Assembly: GCF_014651635.1 (NCBI RefSeq)
Contig: NZ_BMXG01000009.1
Location: 111,958 to 175,957, forward strand
DNA from: Cerasicoccus arenae
GTDB taxonomy: Bacteria; Verrucomicrobiota; Verrucomicrobiia; Opitutales; Cerasicoccaceae
Direction: 5' to 3'
DNA: 64,000 bases
Both the position numbers and the translations under genes were made by a program. Within the stretch, counting starts at the first letter, position 1. Each line of letters opens with the position of its first letter. This document shows, one piece after another, positions 54,689 through 63,891 of this stretch. The notes beneath the pieces are model-generated. The model searched no databases, was not told the DNA's origin, and worked only from the letters and a program-made list of their open reading frames with translations.

Positions 54689-56023
54689 CTAAATTAACTC
54701 ACTCAGCCGAGTCGCTTTTGGAGACAATGGAAACAGATCCATCATTTTTACGGGCTGACCTGTCGTGATGGATCGATTACCCGCGGCACCCACCAATAAC
54801 GAAGCAGCGCCCTGCTGATGCCCAGCATTTCGGCCAAGACTTTCAGGCGGTGGATGGGGGGAAAACATTTGTTCCTGAATCAAAGGATCAGCACCGCCAT
54901 GTCCGCCTTCGGGCATATTGATCGGTATGTTCTGAGAGTCTTCGAACAATCGCTGAAGCTTCAAGCTAGCCCCACGCGAAGAATTTGTTTCAAATTTGAT
55001 ATCGCGATCGCCAGTAATGATATGAGCGGCATGTCGTTCGTAATATTCGATTCGCCCCTCATCTCCGGATATGGATACCCGGAATCCCTCGGCAGGACAA
55101 TATGCATTCAGAGAATAACTGGCAATAACGCCGCTGCGGTAACGTATCGTGGCGCTTAGGGAGTCCTCAATATCGATGTCGGCGCGAAATACATTTTCAT
55201 CGCGGATGTAGCCGCTATCGGATTCTGCCTCTCGGTAAAGACCATTAAGCGTTGGATCACCTTCAAGGTTCATTCGAAATGGATCGCCTTCGGATTCCTT
55301 GATGCCGGTATATCTTGGATAGCGTGTCAACGGCTCTTGACCACGCGCAATAGCGTTATCCCGCCCATAAAATGCCAGGGAGCCCATGGCGAATACCGTT
55401 TCCGGAATGGAATCAATCCACCAGTTAATGAGATCAAAGTGGTGCGTCGATTTATGCACGAACAGCCCGCCAGACAGCTCTTTGTAGCTGTGCCATCTGC
55501 GGAAATAATCGGCTCCATGAGCGGTGTTGAGCATGTATTCAAAGTCCACATGCTTCACCGATCCAATTGCCCCACTGGCAATTAGCTGACGGACTTGTGT
55601 GGCTCCCGGAGCCCAACGATAGTTAAATGTCGTACGAACGCTGCGCCCCGTACGCCGAACTGCATCATCAATCACCGCAAATTTATCCGCGTCTGTCGTG
55701 AGCGGCTTTTCGCAGATAACATCCGCGCCAAACTCCAAACTGTGAACAATGAACTCATGATGCAGATAATCGGGCACACAGACAATAACGGTGTCTGGCT
55801 TCGTTTCACCCAGCATACGGTCAAAATCCTCAACCCCGTAATCCGGAACCGAATCAATGCCGTATTCACTACAAAGCCGATTTTGGTGCCATCGGCGCCG
55901 TGTCGCGCTGGAGTCGCAAAGTCCTACCAGTTGACAACTATCGCGATAAGTATCGGCAATCGGATCAATAAACATGGGAATACGACCCCCCGTTCCCACG
56001 GCAGCATATCGATGTCGAATCAT
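54689..56023 (-). CDS. Gfo/Idh/MocA-family oxidoreductase
   Basis: 444 aa. N-terminal AAVGTGGRIPMFIDPIADTY, EKP motif DVICEKPLTTDADKFAVIDD, then TFNYRWAPGATQVRQLIASG and GGLFVHKSTHHFDLINWWID, typical of the larger members of this family from glycan clusters. NAD(P)-dependent oxidation of a sugar or a step of redox-dependent glycoside cleavage is possible. Last gene of a four-gene minus-strand operon (GH110-like, beta-helix, prepilin-like, this gene), 5 bp after the prepilin-like gene. Confidence 0.83.
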   Translation of the reverse strand: MIRHRYAAVGTGGRIPMFIDPIADTYRDSCQLVGLCDSSATRRRWHQNRLCSEYGIDSVPDYGVEDFDRMLGETKPDTVIVCVPDYLHHEFIVHSLEFGADVICEKPLTTDADKFAVIDDAVRRTGRSVRTTFNYRWAPGATQVRQLIASGAIGSVKHVDFEYMLNTAHGADYFRRWHSYKELSGGLFVHKSTHHFDLINWWIDSIPETVFAMGSLAFYGRDNAIARGQEPLTRYPRYTGIKESEGDPFRMNLEGDPTLNGLYREAESDSGYIRDENVFRADIDIEDSLSATIRYRSGVIASYSLNAYCPAEGFRVSISGDEGRIEYYERHAAHIITGDRDIKFETNSSRGASLKLQRLFEDSQNIPINMPEGGHGGADPLIQEQMFSPHPPPESLGRNAGHQQGAASLLVGAAGNRSITTGQPVKMMDLFPLSPKATRLSELI

Positions 56024-56028
56024 AGTAT

Positions 56029-56691
56029 TTACTTCCGAATGTTCACCAAATATTCTTCGACACGCTCATCGTCGACGGCCATTGATTCCACGTGACCGTC
56101 AGCCATAAACATGCTCATCATCTCATCATGGCGAGCTTCCAAACGATGCTTGCCTCCCCATCCATTTACATTACCACTCAACGAGACATAACCAGCGCCA
56201 TTTGCCTCGTGCTTTGTCTCTGCCAGTATGGCTGTGGTTGAAGGATCGGACAGAGTCATTAACCTCGGTGCATTTGAAATTGGTGAGCCGCCAGTGAGAT
56301 TTATGGCATACGTTCTGTAGGCTTCCATTGGATAAGTGTGACGATGTGAAGGGCAGATAAAAACGCCCGTGTCACCGTGCTTAGCGAAGGGTACCTCTAG
56401 TTGTCTCATCATCAGAATTTGCCAAGAAACCTTGATCTCAGGATTCGTCGGATCAGCCTGCATCGACAATGGCAGTTGGCCATTGTGTTCTTGGGAAAAC
56501 ATGGTCAATGCTTGCCCAAGCTGCCTCAAATTGCTGGTGCACGTAGTATTATCCACCTTATTTCGAATATGTCCAACTACGGGTATAAGGATAGCACCGA
56601 TAATCGCAATAATGGCGATTGAGACAAGGAGCTCGACTAGCGTGAAGCCGTGCGATCCATTAGAGGTATTATGAGATTCAGTGAACATCAT
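56029..56691 (-). CDS. Prepilin-like H-X9-DG protein in the glycosidase operon
   Basis: 220 aa with prepilin signal SHGFTLVELLVSIAIIAIIG (cleavage after Gly, +5 Glu), then TTCTSNLRQLGQALTMFSQE and the C-terminal HDEMMSMFMADGHVESM, an exact H-X9-DG motif. The start overlaps the end of the beta-helix gene by 14 bp and the stop is 5 bp before the oxidoreductase, so it is firmly in the operon. That suggests a surface-exposed pseudopilin working with secreted glycosidases, perhaps in substrate capture or secretion. It is the counterpart of the protein at 51411. Confidence 0.82.
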   Translation of the reverse strand: MMFTESHNTSNGSHGFTLVELLVSIAIIAIIGAILIPVVGHIRNKVDNTTCTSNLRQLGQALTMFSQEHNGQLPLSMQADPTNPEIKVSWQILMMRQLEVPFAKHGDTGVFICPSHRHTYPMEAYRTYAINLTGGSPISNAPRLMTLSDPSTTAILAETKHEANGAGYVSLSGNVNGWGGKHRLEARHDEMMSMFMADGHVESMAVDDERVEEYLVNIRK

Positions 56692-57703
56692 TAGGGGTAG
56701 TTTGATTATAATAAGTCGGCTCTCCTGAGCGCCAAACGAACCTATGCGACAGAACGCTGTTCGAAACCTTGTTCATGTTTGCTGATTCGCTATAAGTCAT
56801 CCATGGCTTTTCTTTATTCCCGTTTTGGTAAACTTCTAATACGTCGCACGAGGCATCGACTTCCTTGCGGATCAGCAATTGTGTAATTCCATTTCCCCAA
56901 GTACGAACATTTTCTGCATAAAACCCAGCTTCACCCGAAAAAGCCAGGCCCAGACCAAGATTATCGTAAAAGTCTACATTCTCCAACCTTACATACGATT
57001 TACCTATATTGAGTAAGCCATTGTCGTTCTCGTAGAAGCGACTGTTTCTGATGGTTAATTCCACAGTATCATGTGCGGAAATTCCTTCATCAAAATTTTG
57101 ATAAACTTCAACATTATCAAATACCAATCCACTACTTTTCCCATGTAAATTAATTCCGTCGTTAAGTGATCCTGTCACGACTAGATTGCGATAAATATGA
57201 TTAAAAACGGTCCCAAGAACCACAACAGCATCACGGCTGGAAATTTCCCAACCCTCATCTGAAATCCCGCGCGAAAGAGATATCAATCCATTCGACGGAT
57301 CATACTCGACTCCATACTCAAACTCACCATTTGTATGCTGCTTGATTCGCTTGCCCTCAAAGCGCAAAACAAACGACGAATCCGCTTTGACGCTGGCATT
57401 ACCATTCTTGAACTTAAGCGGTTCAAAACCGGTGATTTCATTTCCGTTGCCTTCTATAATAATTGGGTCACCCTCAGTTCCTGAGACAGGCACGCGCAAC
57501 ACTTCCCGATAAGGACCAGTACCCGGTTCGATCCAAAGCGTATCGCCCGCCCGAAGTACTTCAGTGGCGCTCGCGAGAGTCGCATAGGCATTCGAATTGC
57601 CCGGATCGACCTTAATCACCTTAGCAAAGGATGTCGTCGGGATTAATGCAGTGCAAAGGCTTAAAGCCAAAGCAGTTTTCTTGAGCTGTATCAGGGTGAA
57701 CAT
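56678..57703 (-). CDS. Secreted right-handed beta-helix protein (C-half of the fusion)
   Basis: 341 aa with a signal peptide (about 1-27). Beta-helix pattern: KVDPGNSNAYATLASA, LWIEPGTGPYREVLRV, PIIIEGNGNEITGFEPL, GLVFDNVEVYQNFDEGISAH and NSRFYENDNGLLNIGKS. The whole protein aligns with residues about 775-1086 of the fusion protein at 9900-13160 (shared GPYRE, ITGFEPL, GWEIS, YENDNG). It lies 11 bp downstream of the GH110-like gene, the same order as the halves of the fusion. Possibly a polysaccharide-binding or lyase-type helix; no catalytic residues can be assigned. Confidence 0.8.
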   Translation of the reverse strand: MFTLIQLKKTALALSLCTALIPTTSFAKVIKVDPGNSNAYATLASATEVLRAGDTLWIEPGTGPYREVLRVPVSGTEGDPIIIEGNGNEITGFEPLKFKNGNASVKADSSFVLRFEGKRIKQHTNGEFEYGVEYDPSNGLISLSRGISDEGWEISSRDAVVVLGTVFNHIYRNLVVTGSLNDGINLHGKSSGLVFDNVEVYQNFDEGISAHDTVELTIRNSRFYENDNGLLNIGKSYVRLENVDFYDNLGLGLAFSGEAGFYAENVRTWGNGITQLLIRKEVDASCDVLEVYQNGNKEKPWMTYSESANMNKVSNSVLSHRFVWRSGEPTYYNQTTPNDVH

Positions 57704-57714
57704 AGGTAATAATC

Positions 57715-59397
57715 TTAATCGACAAGGACTTCGGTAGAATTGTTTATGCTGATCGGTAAACTGGCATTAAGCCCATAATCAACACCACACTTCGGGGAAC
57801 TGTCTAAGTTTGTGTCTAGGATGGTGTTATTGCGGATAACGACATCGCGGGATTGATTAAGAAAAATTGCTGGGCCGCCAGTTTCCTCAATCAAATTGTT
57901 TTCGATGATAATGTCATGGTGCTTGCTCGCGGGCCATGGCGCCTCTGACGAGGCTCCACGGTGAAAGACCGAAATCGCTCCTGGTGCGTAAGAACTCTTC
58001 GCTTGTAGTTTGGGGTCAAAGCTCACGCTAATAATTGTATTGCCGACTATCTTAATATTCCTGACCCAGCCAGCCTCGCGGAAAAAGGCAAGCTCATGCC
58101 CCAGTTTGATAGCGGCTTGTTTTACATTCTCTATGCGATTATTCTCTATTAGACCATCCGATGACATAATGCGCATACCGCATCCTCGATGGTTATGGAA
58201 ATTGTTTTCGCGAATGATGTAACCGGGAGCGGATATAGCAGGAATGTCAATAAAATCCCCAGTTTTCACCGTTAACGGCCCTTCGAGTTCCAGGCGATAG
58301 ACGGTATATCGACCCGGTTTAACGGCATACGATTTCCAAACCGACTTGGCAATTGAGGCAAATTCTTTTGCGTCTGCCTGATCAACAGCAAATTCCGAAA
58401 CGGTAGCGGTCCCCTTGATGTCGAATGACTCAGGGTCCATTGAGCGTACTTCATCGCCTGGCCGAATCACTGAAGCATAACCCTCGACTGAGTAAGGCCG
58501 CAACAAATAGACAACGTTGCCTTTTACCTTTGCGACATAAAACGCAATGCCATGCAGATTCACTGCATCGTCTCCCATGAACGAAAAATCGCAGTTTTCC
58601 AAAATGGGCCCCGTGCGCGCATAGGCGTAATTAAATCCATCAGCACAAGTCGAAAACAAGCGTGGCACATTAGCGCCTTCAGGCGTTGGCCCACGTTCAA
58701 TCCGATAGTTAAAGTAATTTTCACCATCCATGAATCGGCAGATAACCCCAATCGAAGGAACGGTCCAAATAGTGACATCCTCGATTCGGACATCACCACT
58801 GTTTTCGATTCGAATTCCGCGTGAATGTCGAAAATCTAGAACGATGTAGTCCCCCTGCTCTATTGCATCAAATACATGTCTACGATCCGAATAGAAAGTA
58901 AGCACGCCCTTGCGTGGAGTGATTGCCTTCGCCTCATTAGCATAGATATCGGGCGCGCCTTTTTTCCAATCAAGCGTATTCGGGTTAAAAATATGTGCAC
59001 GCCCAGTGAGGAGTTTTGGCGAAAGATCTGGATAACCATCATGCACGTCAAAGAACACTTCGCCCGTCTCTGGATTTTTACTTTCAACGGTTGCTTGAGT
59101 GAATGGCAGCGGATCAAAGTCGATCGTAAAACCGCGCAAGACCAAACCCTTACAGTTCGTGGCAAGAATACCGCCGTCATTCCATTGAGTGAAGACCAGA
59201 ACTGCCGCATCACCCTCTAGTGTAAAATCCGTCAACCCGTCTAGACGCAATCCGTCATCCAGTCGGTGCTCACCTGCGGGAATCACCACATGATTTTCAC
59301 CCGTAGCTACAGCGTTATCTATTAGCGTTTGCAGGCCATTGCCTGCGCTTGCAAGTATTGGTAACATAATAAGAAGTATGTAAGCTAAGTGACGCAT
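57715..59397 (-). CDS. GH110-like secreted beta-helix glycosidase (N-half of the fusion)
   Basis: 560 aa from the ATG at 59397, which gives a clean signal peptide (RHLAYILLIMLPILASAG); the frame extends to 59439. Motifs: FTIDFDPLPFTQA, TCADGFNYAY and FMGDDAVNLHG. The Asp of CADGF and the Asp pair of GDD are 23 residues apart, as in GH110 alpha-galactosidases as I recall them (Asp321/344/345). Aligns with residues about 25-580 of the 1086-aa fusion, sharing YDP/FDP-LPFTQ, GYPDL, GAPD and GDDxVNLHG. First gene of a four-gene operon, with two GTTCCA-N4-TGGAAC operators 145-245 bp upstream. Likely cleaves terminal alpha-galactose outside the cell. Confidence 0.78.
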   Translation of the reverse strand: MRHLAYILLIMLPILASAGNGLQTLIDNAVATGENHVVIPAGEHRLDDGLRLDGLTDFTLEGDAAVLVFTQWNDGGILATNCKGLVLRGFTIDFDPLPFTQATVESKNPETGEVFFDVHDGYPDLSPKLLTGRAHIFNPNTLDWKKGAPDIYANEAKAITPRKGVLTFYSDRRHVFDAIEQGDYIVLDFRHSRGIRIENSGDVRIEDVTIWTVPSIGVICRFMDGENYFNYRIERGPTPEGANVPRLFSTCADGFNYAYARTGPILENCDFSFMGDDAVNLHGIAFYVAKVKGNVVYLLRPYSVEGYASVIRPGDEVRSMDPESFDIKGTATVSEFAVDQADAKEFASIAKSVWKSYAVKPGRYTVYRLELEGPLTVKTGDFIDIPAISAPGYIIRENNFHNHRGCGMRIMSSDGLIENNRIENVKQAAIKLGHELAFFREAGWVRNIKIVGNTIISVSFDPKLQAKSSYAPGAISVFHRGASSEAPWPASKHHDIIIENNLIEETGGPAIFLNQSRDVVIRNNTILDTNLDSSPKCGVDYGLNASLPISINNSTEVLVD

Positions 59398-59541
59398 ATT
59401 CAGATTCTGGCCTTTACGAAATAACAGCCACTTGGCCATTCAGTGAGGTTGCAACATAACTAGGGTAGCCTTGCATCGTATATCAAAATCCCTGATGATG
59501 AGCCAGACATCAAGCGCATTGGTTTTCCAAGCGTCATCCGT

Positions 59542-59557
59542 GTTCCACAACTGGAAC
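59542..59557. promoter_or_regulatory. GTTCCA-N4-TGGAAC operator, site 2
   Basis: GTTCCACAACTGGAAC, perfect 6-bp arms, in the 402-bp divergent gap between the GH110-like operon and the GH39-like gene. Same motif as at 53809 beside the IclR gene. Confidence 0.7.
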
Positions 59558-59624
59558 GGCCAATTAGAAAGACCCCGTTAGCATAACAGTATCTAGCGCT
59601 CCAGAAGTTGCCAATGCACCAGAA

Positions 59625-59640
59625 GTTCCAATAGTGGAAC
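59625..59640. promoter_or_regulatory. GTTCCA-N4-TGGAAC operator, site 3
   Basis: GTTCCAATAGTGGAAC, the exact reverse complement of the site at 53809, 83 bp (about eight helical turns) from site 2. Paired in-phase sites would allow cooperative binding or looping. The rest of this gap shows no gene. Confidence 0.7.
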
Positions 59641-59799
59641 GCAGGTCGTCCAATAAATAACCTAGAGACTGACATATAGCTGATTCTAATGAAAAATGCA
59701 GCCACAGTTATTTACCCACCAACATTCGACGGTGACAGCGAAACCCCACAGAAAACGTATCGCCGAACGAAATGTCAGGCCACATTGAATTTATAAATC

Positions 59800-62319
59800 A
59801 TGAAATGGTTCAACAACAGCAATCTCATCCCCATAGCCGCAATTTTGCTAACTGCACAAACCCTACTGGCCGATCAAGTGCCGCACATTACTAAAATGAA
59901 CGATTGCACCGTATCCCTCCCCCAGGAAGCCCGCTTCATTGCAGTAGATAAAACGAATGCTCCAAAAGCCTGGTGCTTGGTGGAAAACACCGCTAACAAT
60001 CAACGAACGCTCCGGCTAGATTTACTGATCAACCGCCCCAGGGAAAAGCCTGAGCTTCAGTCGCAAACGCTACGCCTCGCAGCCAAGGAGGCGCAGCAGG
60101 TGAGTCTCCCATCCGCATGGTTTGATCAATACGGAATTTATCGTCTCGAATTCAGGCTCGTCGAAGGCGAAGACGCCTCGCCTTGGGCCAACGATATCCT
60201 TGCAGTTTACCCCCGTAATCCTCAACCCGAACTGGGTGAAAGCGTCATGCCGATAGGCTTTGCCACAGGTGCCGCTCTTTGCACGCCTAGGCTGCTTGAA
60301 TTGGCTGCTTCACTCGGCTTCGAATACTATCGCTACAACGCGGTATGGCAACACGTGCAGCCGCAAGAGGGAACTTGGAACTGGGAGCGCATTGACAACT
60401 ATCTCGACCTCGTGAAGCGTTATAATTTTCAGTGGCATGTGACGACTACTGGTTGTCCCTCCTGGGCGACAGAGCAGCGATTCGATCCCCCACCGCTGGA
60501 CGCTTGGCGCGAGTGGATAAGCGCTCTGGCCACACGCCACTCGGAGAGCATGCAATTCTGGGAAGTGTGGAACGAGCCGAATATCAGCTTTTTCAATGGC
60601 TCGGTCGAAGAATACACTCAGCTTCAACGCGTGGCCCATGACGCGATCAAGGAGGCATCCCCGAGCACCGTCGTTACATCGGGTGGTTACGCAGGCATGA
60701 ACCATCACAAGTCAAAACCGGGTGCTTTCGAAGCCGCCTTTTTAGAGCACCCGCGCGCCTATGACTGGTTCGCATACCATATGCACGACGCTTTCCCTCA
60801 GTTTTATAGTGATCTGCACCACCAACTCGCAGCCATTCAACAGCGCACGGGCAAAACCGATGTCCCGATTGTCTTTACCGAGACCGGCTACGACACTCGC
60901 CACGGGCAACGCTTCCAGGCTGAAACTTTATTAAAAAAAATGACCTACGCCGCCGCCATTGGAGCCAAGAGCTATACCTGGTATAACCTGATGGATCGCG
61001 CTGGCGGGAATGAATCCAACCGGGCAGGGAAGACCTTCGGCCTGATCTCGAATCCTACCGACACTGGCGACTTCGCATCAATCGAAGACGAGTTGCGCCC
61101 TAAGGAATCCTTTATTGCCGCTGCGACCGCTATCCCTCAATTGCGCCGCTTACCCCCTCTGCAGGTTTGGTCAGAGAGCGACGGCCTATTCGCTTTTCTC
61201 TTTGGGCGTCCCAACGATCAATTACTGGTGACATGGCGCGAAAACCCACAAATTCCCGAGGCCATCTGGGCGGTTCGAAGTGAGGCAACCCACATCACCC
61301 AGCGCGACCTTTTTGGCAACACGACCGAGATTCCGCAGATCGACGGCGTCGCCCTCATTCCTCTGGGAGTTCCTCAATATTTTGACTTCGAAGGGTCCGA
61401 AGCCCCGCCCCGCCTCCTAGGGCCACTGATCACGCTGCCTCACACGATTTCAGCTAACGCGGAGGGTGTAGCTGCCGTAGAACTGAAGCTGCATAATCCG
61501 CTTGATCGCGCAATAATGGTCAACGCAGCAGTCGGGGAAATCGGGGAGGAGCTCCTACCGCAAGCAGACTCGCGCGAAATTGCGGCAGGGGAAACCTTGA
61601 TTTTTCCCATGAGTTTCGACGTCGGTGAGGGCGCTTTGGGCAAAATCGTAAACGTTGAAGCTCAATTCACCTTCTTGGACACGCCTTGGGCTCCTCGTCT
61701 GAACATCCCGATCGTCTACAATGTAATCCGCGCCGGTCAAAACACCAAAGTCATACTAAACAGCTTGAATCAAGTGACCAACAAACAGGACTACGACCCA
61801 CATACATTACATTTGCTCTGGGGGAGTCCGGCCGACCTGAGCGTCCAGGCAAATGTTCTCTCTGACCCTTCGTCTGACCTCATCAAGATAACCTGTAAGG
61901 TCACCGATAACCACCACTATCCAGCAAGTAGCGAAGAGAGCCTTCTGGATGGCGACGCCCTGGAAATCGGTTGGACGGGCGCTGATGGTGCTAGCGGGCA
62001 TCTAGCGATTGCTGGCGATGTTGGCACATCCCCGCGCAACGAATTCCATTTGAACGGAGAGCTGATTCACAAGTCACCCATCCGCTCAATTCAGATCACA
62101 CGTAAGGATACGACCACCACTTGGGAACTAGCACTCGACACGCGGCACATGGGGCTATGTGAAAAGGATTTCAATGATGGCCTACGATTCAACTTTGCAG
62201 TTCACGATAACGATAGTGAAGGCCCAAAAAGCTGGATGTCGCCAGTCCCGGGCCTAGGAGGCAAAACACACTTTTCCTCGGACAGCTTCCACATACTTCA
62301 AATCGGCATGAAACAGTAA
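59800..62319 (+). CDS. Secreted GH39-like clan-A glycosidase with C-terminal CBM9-like domain
   Basis: 839 aa, signal peptide 1-25. A beta-sandwich (about 30-140) precedes a clan-A barrel (about 150-450): FEYYRYNAVWQHVQPQEGTW, acid/base Glu259 in FWEVWNEPNISFF, and nucleophile Glu361 in PIVFTETGYDT. The layout fits GH39 or a related family. Residues about 640-839 resemble CBM9-type modules (LLDGDALEIGWTGADGASGH, TTWELALDTRHMGL). Divergent from the GH110-like operon and sharing its two IclR-type operators, so probably induced by the same glycan. Substrate unknown. Confidence 0.78.
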   Translation: MKWFNNSNLIPIAAILLTAQTLLADQVPHITKMNDCTVSLPQEARFIAVDKTNAPKAWCLVENTANNQRTLRLDLLINRPREKPELQSQTLRLAAKEAQQVSLPSAWFDQYGIYRLEFRLVEGEDASPWANDILAVYPRNPQPELGESVMPIGFATGAALCTPRLLELAASLGFEYYRYNAVWQHVQPQEGTWNWERIDNYLDLVKRYNFQWHVTTTGCPSWATEQRFDPPPLDAWREWISALATRHSESMQFWEVWNEPNISFFNGSVEEYTQLQRVAHDAIKEASPSTVVTSGGYAGMNHHKSKPGAFEAAFLEHPRAYDWFAYHMHDAFPQFYSDLHHQLAAIQQRTGKTDVPIVFTETGYDTRHGQRFQAETLLKKMTYAAAIGAKSYTWYNLMDRAGGNESNRAGKTFGLISNPTDTGDFASIEDELRPKESFIAAATAIPQLRRLPPLQVWSESDGLFAFLFGRPNDQLLVTWRENPQIPEAIWAVRSEATHITQRDLFGNTTEIPQIDGVALIPLGVPQYFDFEGSEAPPRLLGPLITLPHTISANAEGVAAVELKLHNPLDRAIMVNAAVGEIGEELLPQADSREIAAGETLIFPMSFDVGEGALGKIVNVEAQFTFLDTPWAPRLNIPIVYNVIRAGQNTKVILNSLNQVTNKQDYDPHTLHLLWGSPADLSVQANVLSDPSSDLIKITCKVTDNHHYPASSEESLLDGDALEIGWTGADGASGHLAIAGDVGTSPRNEFHLNGELIHKSPIRSIQITRKDTTTTWELALDTRHMGLCEKDFNDGLRFNFAVHDNDSEGPKSWMSPVPGLGGKTHFSSDSFHILQIGMKQ

Positions 62320-62474
62320 TCGCTATAGCTCGCTGTAAATCGCTTCAAGATGACCCGTTCAGCATATGGAACAAGATAAGTCTGCATGAGGAGTAACCAC
62401 TTGATTGAGCATCAGCTTATCGTAATATCACGAAAACAAATCACTGAATAGTTAGAATACTCACCACCAAAAAA

Positions 62475-63614
62475 ATGAAAAAACCAATACCCCATACACT
62501 AACACTATCCCTCATTACTGTCGCCCTGCACATGGCAACGGCCCCATCTTTACAGGCCGTTAATTATACATGGAACAATTCGGGGACTGACTGGAACTCC
62601 GATGCGAGCTGGAACAGCTCCAGCGGCACCTTTCCAAATTCCGGCGGCGATTTAGCAATTTTTTCCAGCAGCGCTGCCAATAATCCGCATATTAATTCTT
62701 CCATTTCGATTTCACGCATGACGGCCAACAGCTCTTCAGCATCCGGCTATACGCTGTCATCGAGCAATGCGGGTGTCAGCCTCACACTAGGTAGCAATGG
62801 AACCGGAATCTCTAGTGCAATCAACTACACTCCGACAGTTGGAATTTTTACGATTGATGCCCCAATCATTTTTGGTGCATCTGGAGGTACAACGCAGAGC
62901 GTTAACGTCAATAGTGCATCCAGCTCGGTCTTTGGCAATGTAATCATAAACGGAGCTGTTACAACGCCCAACGCGATTACACTAAATAAAAGTGGAACGG
63001 GTTGGCTAACTCTAACCAGTGCGAGTAATGCCTGGAGCGGTGACATTCAGGTAAGTGATGGCACGCTGGCATTGAGCGGAGCGGGCATCCTTGGCAGTGG
63101 CAACTTACTAATGAATAGCGGCACATTCGATCTCTCCGGGATAAGCTCTGGATCCTTTAACCATTCGGCTTCGCTTTTAGGTACAGGCTCAATTGTTGGC
63201 GGTGGTAAAACCCTCGGTGTCAATGGCCTGAATCCAAATACCAACTTGGCCCTAGATGACGTGACACTTTCTCTCAGCGGCACAAGCATATTTGGCTTCT
63301 CGAATCCGACCTTCCAAGCAGGCACGTTCGATACAGTCATCGGTGTCGATAGTTCTGTTGAGTTTTCAGGCACTCTGGAGCTCAATTTTTCCGGCGGTAT
63401 TTATAGCATTGGGTCATCAGCCCAGATTTTTAACGCACAGAGCTACACGGGTGATTTTTCGGACATCGACTTTACTGGATTGGATGTAGGTCAGTCGGCG
63501 ACATTTAACCCCCTAACTGGTACCGTCACCATTATACCGGAAGCCAATTCATACGCCCTGCTCTTTGGCTGTGGCACGTTCCTATTCCTCTTCTGGAAAC
63601 GACGCAAAAACTAA
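62475..63614 (+). CDS. PEP-CTERM-like autotransporter-repeat surface protein
   Basis: 379 aa, signal peptide about 1-28. The mature N-terminus VNYTWNNSGTDWNSDASWNS and the repeat LNKSGTGWLTLTSASNAWSG (then IQVSDGTLALSGAGILGSG) are typical of autotransporter-associated beta-strand repeats. The tail IIPEANSYALLFGCG, a hydrophobic segment and KRRKN form a PEP-CTERM-like signal closely matching the protein at 7422. Surface location is inferred; function unknown. Follows the GH39-like gene by 155 bp. Confidence 0.78.
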   Translation: MKKPIPHTLTLSLITVALHMATAPSLQAVNYTWNNSGTDWNSDASWNSSSGTFPNSGGDLAIFSSSAANNPHINSSISISRMTANSSSASGYTLSSSNAGVSLTLGSNGTGISSAINYTPTVGIFTIDAPIIFGASGGTTQSVNVNSASSSVFGNVIINGAVTTPNAITLNKSGTGWLTLTSASNAWSGDIQVSDGTLALSGAGILGSGNLLMNSGTFDLSGISSGSFNHSASLLGTGSIVGGGKTLGVNGLNPNTNLALDDVTLSLSGTSIFGFSNPTFQAGTFDTVIGVDSSVEFSGTLELNFSGGIYSIGSSAQIFNAQSYTGDFSDIDFTGLDVGQSATFNPLTGTVTIIPEANSYALLFGCGTFLFLFWKRRKN

Positions 63615-63645
63615 TTTTGATATAAGCATATTGGTTCTAGTATAG

Positions 63646-63674
63646 GGCGCGAGTATCTCAAGGGATCTCGCGCC
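63646..63674 (+). terminator. GC-rich hairpin after the PEP-CTERM gene
   Basis: GGCGCGAG/CTCGCGCC 8-bp stem with a 13-nt loop lies 31 bp past the stop. There is no T run, so termination strength is uncertain. Confidence 0.5.
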
Positions 63675-63891
63675 TCACTTATGTCTATACTTTACCGCGT
63701 TCGGGCAGTCGATGACGTCAATTGCCTTCCCGTTCCAATTACGTTTACAGGTGACTTCGATCAACGTGCTAATTCTCAGCCGTTCACTCCGATTACAGAT
63801 TTCCAATGCCCTTAGAGCCTGCTGATTATGCCGAGCAGGCTCCGCTGAGGTTGATGTGATTGAGTGGTGGATTTTTGACACATGTACAGGC

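Noticed and set aside
59460..59705. 81-codon minus-strand frame
   Set aside because: It spans the two palindromic operators in the divergent promoter region and has no protein-like features.
63675..63881. 68-codon minus-strand frame next to the transposase end
   Set aside because: No recognisable motif; probably non-coding sequence between the PEP-CTERM gene and the insertion element.
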